NCBI GenBank assembly: GCA_002104985.1 | Contig: MCGO01000172.1 | Location: 1 to 64,000, forward strand | DNA: 64,000 nucleotides | Direction of reading: 5' to 3' | Source: Rhizoclosmatium globosum | Taxonomy: Eukaryota; Chytridiomycota; Chytridiomycetes; Chytridiales; Chytriomycetaceae | In this document: positions 56,931 through 64,000 of the stretch, piece after piece | Numbering within the stretch: position 1 is the stretch's first letter | How the letters are laid out: each line of letters begins with the position of its first letter | Notes under the pieces: model-generated | The model's database searches: none | What the model saw: only the letters and a program-made list of their open reading frames with translations | Told to the model about the DNA's origin: nothing | Translations under genes and position numbers: made by a program

Positions 56931-57206
56931 ATGCATCAAGACCACAAAGCCACATTCTACGTCTTTACAAAGTACTCGCTCTTGTTATCGTGTGTCTGCG
57001 TCCTTGGGGTTTCTGTTGTCTCAGCCTCCTTTCAACATCCGCAATATGTTTCAGTATCGCATCACAGCAATGCCACGACTGTTATTGAGGCACCAGACTT
57101 TTATGATGTTCTTGGGATACTTGGTGGTGGCTTCTTGTTTGTGCTTCAGTGCTCAGCGGCTCTGACGTTGACTTTGAGGTTGTCGCTGTTTGGGTTGAAG
57201 CTGTGA
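56931..57206 (+). CDS. short two-pass membrane protein 2
   Basis: 91 residues from ATG 56931. Hydrophobic YSLLLSCVCVLGVSVVSA and LGILGGGFLFVLQCSAAL segments flank a hydrophilic loop with a potential N-glycosylation site (NAT). Same strand and layout as the gene at 56352, but little sequence identity. Confidence 0.6.
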   Translation: MHQDHKATFYVFTKYSLLLSCVCVLGVSVVSASFQHPQYVSVSHHSNATTVIEAPDFYDVLGILGGGFLFVLQCSAALTLTLRLSLFGLKL

Positions 57207-57439
57207 AACTTCCCCCTTTATACCCCCCTATCTCTTCACACCCTGTATATTACTTTCCTCTCTTTATATATGTTTGTTCTCTCTTTCGGGCAAACCAATC
57301 TGCCAAATGAACAAGTGTCTGTTAAACCCAATATATATAACACAACAATCCATGCCAATGACGCAATGATCAACCTCACCGCCACCTTCCCCCCGTAAAA
57401 TCATCCTGCCAAAAAAACAAACTCCGAAAACAAAAGGAA

Positions 57440-59294
57440 ATGACTTTATCCGACTCCAGTGCCGATTATCCAAACACGGACCCTCCCCCCAATTATTTCC
57501 CTCCACCAAGTCCAACCAAAATGCAACCACTCGTCACCGCCGCCCGCCGTCTCTCCATTCCCCTTCCAGACAAAATACCCACACTACCACTCAAGAAGAT
57601 TGCCCTCGTCCTCGTCTGCGTCATGCCAGAGGTAAATCGAAACACCTCCCGCACCCTTCCATCCCAAGTGGCAAAACCTGGAACCATCAACCGTACACTG
57701 CCACACGAAACGAAATACCCATCAGAAAGCTGCGTCAATCACTCTGTGTATACAAAGTGTCAATTAGACGTGCAGGAGGCACTTTGACAGCAACCCATGT
57801 CGCTCAGAAAACTGATTCGTTTTCGATAACTACAGGTCCTCATATATCATATGCTTCATCCTTTGTATCCGTACATGGTGCAAGCGTTGATACCGGGCGA
57901 CGATGCGATCGGATATCATGCTGGGATCCTTCAATCTGCGTACTTCCTGCCTTCTATAATTAGCGCGCCGCTCATGGGTGAGTTTGGTTCCTCGCTTTTG
58001 ATCCTAGATTTCTAATGAGGTTTTATTGGGTTAGGTCGGCTGAGTGATGTTGTTGGGCGGCGGCAAGTGTTGCTTGTTGGGTTGATTGGGTATGGGTGTG
58101 GAACACTGTTGTTGGGGGTTAGTGTGCATTACTGGGTTTCTGTGTTTTCGATGGTTGTCACTGGGTTCTTTTCGGGAAATGCGACGGTTGCTAAGAGTGT
58201 TATTGGTATGTTGTTGTTTGTGTATGTTGAATGAAACTAACTTCAAAAATGGGAACATAGGGGAGTTGTCGAGTGATGATCATACAAGGGCGTTAGGTTA
58301 TAGTGCGTATGGAATCGCGTATGCTGTGTGTTCGATTCTTGGGGCTGTGATGGGTGGACAACTGGCTGACTCGACGCTCTTCAATTCGATACCGTACCTT
58401 GCAAAGCGGCCGTACTTTACAGCTTGTTTCTTTGGATTCTTGCTCGCGGTTGTGTGCATCATTGTCACGTTCTGGCTACTGGACGATGACTCAAACAAAT
58501 CAACCGGAAAAGACGGATACGTTCCACTCAAAGTCGAGGAAGAAGTTGCACTTGGAATGGCAAGCCCTAGAATCAGGCTCGCACCGGGTGTAACTTACAC
58601 GGCGATACCCGCACCGAATGCAGGCACACTGTCCGAACGAATTTGGAAGTCAGTCGCGCCATACCTCTCCATCTTGAATCGGCATACTTTGGCACCACTG
58701 GCTTTGTACACTCTGTATGCATTGACAAATAGTGTGCTCCACACTGCCATCCCTTTGATTTCAGCAAGCGAAAAGGGCTACAAACTACCTCAAAAACGAA
58801 CAGCCCAAATCAGTATGTACACTGCTCTCGCGAAACTCTGTGCCAAGACTGTATTCATGGGTGTGCATTCTTTTGCTGGGAGTCTGGGTACATACCGTAT
58901 TGGAACCGGGTTCTTGATTCCAGCACTTATTTTAGTTTCTGGAGTTGTGTATGGACTGGAAGGACTTGTTCCTGGTTTGGTATTTGTAGGGATTGGAGAA
59001 AGTTGGGCGTACTTGTCGCTTGTGATGCTTATTACGGAAGGTGCTCAAGTGCATGAGAAGGGGGCAACCTTGGGACTTGTTCACGGAGTGAGTGGGTGTT
59101 TGGCAGCGATTGTGAGGACGGTGGGGCCAGCGATGGCTGGAGTATTATGGGAAACCAGTGGCGCTTTTGTGCTGTTTTCAGTGATTGCTGCATTTGTTGG
59201 TGTGCAAATCTTGTTGAGTGTCGTATTTTTGAGGACGAGGAAGTTTAGAGCAGTACAGGTTGGAGTTGGAGAAGGAAAACGGGATATTGAGTAA
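57440..59294 (+). CDS. MFS transporter, four exons
   Basis: Exons 57440-57631, 57836-57977, 58035-58205 and 58261-59294 give 512 residues. The MFS loop signature GRLSDVVGRRQVL follows TM2, and FFSGNATVAKSVIGE is typical of the ZIFL1/Tet-like drug:H+ antiporter branch. A central cytoplasmic loop and about 12 spans are visible. The N-terminal 50 residues are Pro-rich and cytosolic. Substrate unknown. Confidence 0.92.
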
Positions 59295-59481
59295 GTAAGT
59301 CAAGTTCGAATCAGCAGCAATAATCTAAAGCATGTAGTATGATTTGGGGATAGTATACAATTTCATTTCGTTTGTAACATAGTTTTATTCAATATGAGAT
59401 ACTGTGGAGCGGTATAGTAACAATGAAAATGAGATATGAGGTTCTTTTTGGGGGGGGTTACGCTTGCTAAGTGGGCGTAGT

Positions 59482-59811
59482 CTAAGCAGTCTCATCTTCC
59501 AGGCCTATGACTTGCGGGGCAAACACAATAACCCCTGAGAAGCACAGGGATACTTGGACAACAAACAGGTAGGCCCGGTACAGCTTCCCCGTGGTCGACA
59601 CGATGCCCCAGTCGGGCAGAATCGAGTACGCCGCATCCGAAGCAATCTGCGACGACACCGACGCAGCGATCAAAAGCGGCTCAGTGCCCGTCGTTGCATT
59701 TGAACCGGCGGCAACCATGGCCACAAAGGCGAGAATGAAGAGGATTACTAGGCCAATGCGCGTGAAGTGCCCGTGGGTCTTGTGGTCCCGGTGCGGTCGA
59801 TAAGCGGCCAT
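59482..59811 (-). CDS. short two-pass membrane protein 3
   Basis: 109 residues from ATG 59811. Hydrophobic IGLVILFILAFVAMVAAG and LFVVQVSLCFSGVIVFAP flank a loop with a NAT glycosylation site. Basic N-terminus (RPHRDHKTHGH). Resembles the two small genes at 56.4 and 56.9 kb in layout only. Confidence 0.65.
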   Translation of the reverse strand: MAAYRPHRDHKTHGHFTRIGLVILFILAFVAMVAAGSNATTGTEPLLIAASVSSQIASDAAYSILPDWGIVSTTGKLYRAYLFVVQVSLCFSGVIVFAPQVIGLEDETA

Positions 59812-60154
59812 TTCTATGAAGGTATTGGTTGGTAGGAGGTTGTTGCAGGAAATTGGAGGCCTGAAAATTGTAGAGAAACGGAAGAGAAGAGATCACATGG
59901 GAGACACTGGAATATTCCTTACTTGGATTGCCTTGCTCTGTCCTTTTATTGTTGTTTTACACTGTTATAACTTGCATTGGAGAGTTAGCTACTTTAGTTT
60001 GCCTCGCAATGTATTCACTGAACACCTGAATACCTGACCTGTTTTTCTTATCGTAATCTTCATCATTCATCAAATAGTGATATTTATCTTTTGTTGATTA
60101 TTTATTCGAGTAAATTCTTAGCACCACAAATTGGTTTGAAGTGGAACAAGGCAC
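59812..60154. other. intergenic, divergent upstream region
   Basis: 343 bp between divergent starts (59811 minus, 60155 plus); no ORF of note. Confidence 0.5.
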
Positions 60155-61740
60155 ATGGCACGGCTACAACTCCCTCAAACCACTGAAGAATGCATTGTGG
60201 TATACGGAGCAGTAATAGTTGGTCTGAGGACGCTGGGTACGATTCAGTGGGAGGTAGTTGTGCCAATAGTGCTGCTCTCGGTAGTATCATTTGCAATCGC
60301 AGTAGCAGCATTTGCATACACATTCCCACATGATACACTCCTCTTTCTCATGAAACCCGGACAGCCACTCTTCCACAACGTGCGAGTATCATACTTTACC
60401 TCAAATGGGCTTGTCGCATCATTGGACACTGAGGTTCCGTTCCCACGACTGTTTTGGGTTCCACCGTGGTCCTTCTTTACTCTTTCGATGCATGAAACGG
60501 CAGTGAATCAGTCGCTCAAAACACTCAGTGCCAGTCTGTCGCTGAAGAAGCCGTACATTCGCACTGTTGATCTGACATCCTTCTCGGCTTCATCTTTCTC
60601 TGAAACGGAACTTCTTACACTTACGCTGTCCGATCCGATTAAGCTGTCTCGTTCTACATCTACTAGTCAAACTACTCTGAAACTGGTCCAACATGAAGTC
60701 CAACTTTCAATCACAAACGATTCTGCTCTTGCAGACCTCATTCTTGCTCTGACAAACCCTGAGGCCTCAGTACTTGATCCGGAAACCGAATTGTCTCTTT
60801 CATTACGGGGGAAACTCATGCTCTTTAACCGTTTCACAATTTATCGGGGGGCTCTCCCTGCCATCCCTATATCTCTCTCAGACCTCATCAGTACCAACAA
60901 GATTCCAACCTCCAATCGTGGTACAGTCACAACCATTGAGCATATCGATATCTATCCACATGAGGAAGATGCCCTCCTTCAATCAAAAAAAGAATCTGAG
61001 TCATCAAAACTTGACTCAGAGGAGGATCACGAGGACGAGGAATTAGTTCCAACAAGACCTCCTGGATTCGCTGGTTTGCTTCCTGGAATGTAAGTTCCCT
61101 CTATTTCTTAACTCCCTCCACATCTTAACCCTATTCCCCTCAAAGAACACTCCACAAATCCCCCTTAACAACCGAAGGCCTCCACCTCTCCCTCGACGCC
61201 TCCCTCACATTCACATTCCCTCCAGCCCTCGACTTACACATCCAAGAAATCGCATTCGGCGTATACCTAAACCGCAAAATGATAACCTCAGGACTCATCT
61301 CCGCCTTCCACATTGAATCCAACCTCTCCTACGGCGTCGATTTTTCCATCCAATTCAACAACCCACAAACCCTCAAGAAAGTGAACCTATCGTCGCTGTT
61401 GATGGATGTGACGGGGCTTGTGTCGCGGGCGCTTGGGGTTGGGATTGGGGCGATTGAGACGCTTGCGTTGGAGACTGTGAGGGCTACGACGGGGGTTTCG
61501 GTTGCGTCGCAGGTTCATGTGAAGGTGCTGAGTGTGAAGGGGTTTGACTGTGTGGGTGGGGTTACGGATGTGGAATGGTTGGCGAGGATTTTGAGTCGGT
61601 TGGATCATTTTGGACGGGACTTTTCGTTGTTTACGGATAGTAGCTTGAGTTCGAGTGGTAGTGGGTATATTAGTCCAAGGAATGTTGGGTCGCCGGCTCC
61701 TCCTGAGGAGTACGAGTTTGAGACGATCCCGCCTTATTAA
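60155..61740 (+). CDS. membrane-anchored protein with LEA2/Tag1-like ectodomain
   Basis: Exons 60155-61089 and 61146-61740 give 509 residues. One transmembrane segment (VVVPIVLLSVVSFAIAVAAF, about residues 34-53), then a long beta-rich region with two repeats of alternating hydrophobic strands and an acidic break (EEDHEDEEL), ending in a Pro/Ser/Gly tail. Topology and composition resemble fungal vacuolar single-pass proteins with LEA2-type domains, but I see no diagnostic motif. Confidence 0.7.
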
Positions 61741-61886
61741 AAACAAATCTCATAATAAAAAAAATCTGCTCGTTCATCACGTTTTCGTATTTAACCTTCG
61801 AGGGAGTCGACGACGGAAAGCATTAAGTTTTATTACGAAGTATCCAACAAATAAATCAGCAAAGATAACCGAAAACCAAAATAAAT

Positions 61887-62351
61887 TTAAGCCTCTTCTT
61901 CAGCAGCGTACACAGTGTCAGAACTAACCGCGTGTCCATGCTGCAATTTGGCCTGCTTCTCCTTGATAAACTCAACAGCATCCAACTTTCTGTCAACAGC
62001 AAGCGCAGTCTTGAGGTCAAGCTCTTGTTGATACAAGCTCGTCGTAGATTCTCTCACAGCATCACGAATCTCAGCGCGAGCGCGAGCAGCTGTCAACCTA
62101 CTCATTAGTATCCCACACCTCAAAGCAAACGCGTGTAAATAAGCAAAGAAAGACTCACCAGACACATCGTCTAAGCTTGCGTGTGCCTTTTCTCTCTTTT
62201 GGTCAATGTTTTGTTGCTTGAGTTCTTGGGCTCTGTCGTCTTTGGCTTCCCATTGACGTAGCTCGGCGGCGAGGGTTGCAGCTTGTTCCGCGTCGAGAGA
62301 CTCGCGACGCTGGGATGCGGCATTGATACGGTCGTTGATTGTGGAATCCAT
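61887..62351 (-). CDS. small coiled-coil protein
   Basis: Exons 62351-62159 and 62089-61887 give 131 residues, almost entirely helical with Glu/Lys/Arg/Ala heptads and no other motif. The intron-retaining frame is also open but inserts a hydrophobic Phe-rich stretch, so the spliced form is preferred. Could be a cytoskeletal or ciliary structural protein; not recognised. Confidence 0.7.
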   Translation of the reverse strand: MDSTINDRINAASQRRESLDAEQAATLAAELRQWEAKDDRAQELKQQNIDQKREKAHASLDDVSGESFFAYLHAFALRCGILMSRLTAARARAEIRDAVRESTTSLYQQELDLKTALAVDRKLDAVEFIKEKQAKLQHGHAVSSDTVYAAEEEA

Positions 62352-62611
62352 ATTCTCGTGTGTGTGTGTTTTTGTGGGGTTGTTTTTGAAAGCGGGGTGG
62401 AATCAAAGGAAACGACAAGGCGTTGAATTTTTTGATCGTCTTTTTCGATCATGATGAGTCATGTGAGGAAACAATAACCTTGTTTCTTTTTGCTTCTTCT
62501 TCTTCTGGATGAAATCTTGATTGTTTTTGTTTTTGGATATGGAGTTTGTTAAGAATAGGAGTTGTTTTACTGGAATCTCTACTAATGAACAGATCTAATG
62601 CGGAAAAGACT

Positions 62612-63488
62612 TTAAGCAAAGAGAGCACGCAAGTTGATTTCAGCAGCCTTGGCGGCAAAAGCAACAGGTCCAACAGGATGCACAGGTTTCTTGTACGATT
62701 CGGGAATCCGTTCCTCCAAAAACAGTGTCTCAATAACATCCACTGGCACTTTGTAACCGTCTAACATGATTGAAAGAAATATCCATAAATTGTCAACAAA
62801 GTATAAAAAGCAATCACTCACCTCCCATCAATAGCAGCATAAAGCATGTCTCGCCAGTAACCAAGAAATGCTTCTTGAGCGAATAGAAAAACTCTGGATT
62901 CTTTGCCTTACACTCATTGTACCTCTTCTTTCTGTACTTCAGTAACTCGCCCATATGCAAGTACTTGCCATCAGCAGCCTGTGACAACAAGACCTTGACC
63001 AACTCTGGCTGCACAGCAACAGCATCACCAAAATGAGCATCGTTCCTTGAGAGAGAAGAATCGTGTTCGATACGGTTGTGTTTGTTCAGATCAGAGAGAT
63101 CAATAAACTCTCTCCCATCTTGGGTGATTTGGTGTTCAGATCGGACTCCGATGCCATCGTGGATTGTGTCCAGACTGTATGCCCCGTCGATTAACCTAAA
63201 TAAGTGGTATTAGTAACAGTAATATAGTTGATTTGCATGTATGCGGATTGCGGAGTACGAAGTGCGGGGGTCAATTTGTTCTGGTATGTATGATGGGGAC
63301 TCACCCGTCAGCCATCTTGTCACTAGCACCAAACAAGTGCTGAACGGCCTTTGACATCATTTCTTTTGTAATGTTTCTGCCGTCACGGGGAAGGTAGCCC
63401 ATGTTGGACAGGGCATTTAAAGCGGGACAGGGCGATCGCAAATCACCCTCTTTTGGTGCTTCAAAGTGGCCTGGATTCGTGCCGTATC
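62612..63488 (-). CDS. heme-thiolate peroxygenase/chloroperoxidase-like, 5' exon unresolved
   Basis: Exons 63488-63305, 63195-62822 and 62760-62612 join in phase. Signatures: SPCPALNALSNMGYLPRDG (axial Cys in PCP) and IEHDSSLSRNDAHFGD (EHD-S-R metal and heme site), then a Glu in the distal helix region (VTGETCF). This is the unspecific peroxygenase family: H2O2-driven oxyfunctionalisation. The sequence before exon 63488 (frame with FSHNAKDAEGKK near 63620) is likely coding, but I could not place a start or signal peptide. Confidence 0.88.
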
Positions 63489-63903
63489 CTGTGAATGTCT
63501 TGAATTGGATGTGGATTAGGATTGAGATGACAATGCCAAGATGGGAGACGCAACTGTGTCTGACATTGAATTGTGGTGAACTTTCCTTCAACTTCTTTCC
63601 CTCAGCATCCTTGGCGTTGTGGGAGAAAGGTCACGCATGTTTTCAATTAACTTGCGAATGCATCTAGGTAGTTTATCACTCGTTAAAGTCCGAGTCAGCA
63701 GGAATACAATGAACACTATTGTGTGAATTTGACCGACTTACGAGCAAACAATGAATCACCTTTCTTTAAATTCCTTGAAACTTCTCTTACTCTTTAACCG
63801 ATAACTAATTGCAGTTACAATCTAAGTTCCAGCACTTCACTTTCTCCTTCAAAGAAAGAAAGCAACAGAAACACACCACCTCAGCCAACCAACCAACGCG
63901 CAC

Positions 63904-64000
63904 ATGGATGCAAACCACCACCCACCACAACCACCTCCTTCACAAACAACAACAACAAACAACAACCAAAGCCAGTCCAAACTCGAAGCCCTCTTTTCAC
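63904..64000 (+). CDS. start of a Gln/Asn/Pro-rich protein, truncated by window end
   Basis: An ATG opens MDANHHPPQPPPSQTTTTNN and stays open to the last base. Only 32 codons are visible. Low-complexity N-terminus; no function can be inferred. Confidence 0.4.
   Translation, partial: MDANHHPPQPPPSQTTTTNNNQSQSKLEALFS

Overview
This is a gene-dense eukaryotic nuclear window. Nearly every recognisable protein is split by short GT-AG introns, mostly about 43-80 nt, so I rebuilt most genes by joining exons and checking that reading phase is kept. The gene content points to a flagellated early-diverging fungus, probably a chytrid. This is inference: it rests on an Mtw1/Mis12 kinetochore protein, Ure2-like GST, NodB deacetylases and a heme-thiolate peroxygenase sitting beside genes rare in Dikarya (DET1, BRE/BABAM2, a class C 7TM receptor). 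I saw no rRNA, functional tRNA or CRISPR.

Layout. 1-5.5 kb is repeat and transposon territory: a 5'-truncated frameshifted gene, an ACACAGG minisatellite, a tRNA-like Pol III promoter with a perfect 18-bp hairpin, a three-exon zinc-finger gene, and an IS630/mariner-type transposase that has lost a catalytic Asp, next to a stop-interrupted acidic ORF. 5.5-31.4 kb is mostly housekeeping: Mg2+ P-type ATPase; a nucleotidyltransferase-like/acidic-linker/SDR fusion; a small hidden two-exon gene; a tandem pair with PP1-docking-like motifs; a PstS-like/EGF/7TM receptor; an aldo-keto reductase divergent from DET1; BRE; three tandem glutaredoxins; MIS12 divergent from NAA30 over 43 bp; a second pair with PP1-docking-like motifs; and a double-MYND protein.

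31.7-43.8 kb is accessory again: a frameshifted PAN-like/mucin-stalk gene; a convergent two-gene unit (HECT-like protein with a zinc ribbon, plus an intact retroviral-type DDE integrase) that looks like one mobile element; an unknown 474-aa gene; an LRR gene; a four-finger C2H2 protein; and a remnant of the same transposase family found at 4.3 kb. 44.3-51.9 kb holds two tandem polysaccharide deacetylases and two tandem secreted PAN-like/Ser-Thr stalk/LRR proteins whose LRRs are each encoded by one 72-nt phase-symmetric exon. 52-64 kb holds a PhoD-like phosphatase, GST, three short two-pass membrane proteins, an MFS transporter, a membrane-anchored LEA-like protein, a coiled-coil protein, a peroxygenase, and the start of one more gene.

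The strongest candidates for something new are the PstS-like/EGF/7TM receptor (possible phosphate or anion sensing), the HECT plus DDE element, the exon-modular PAN/LRR family, and the nucleotidyltransferase/SDR fusion.
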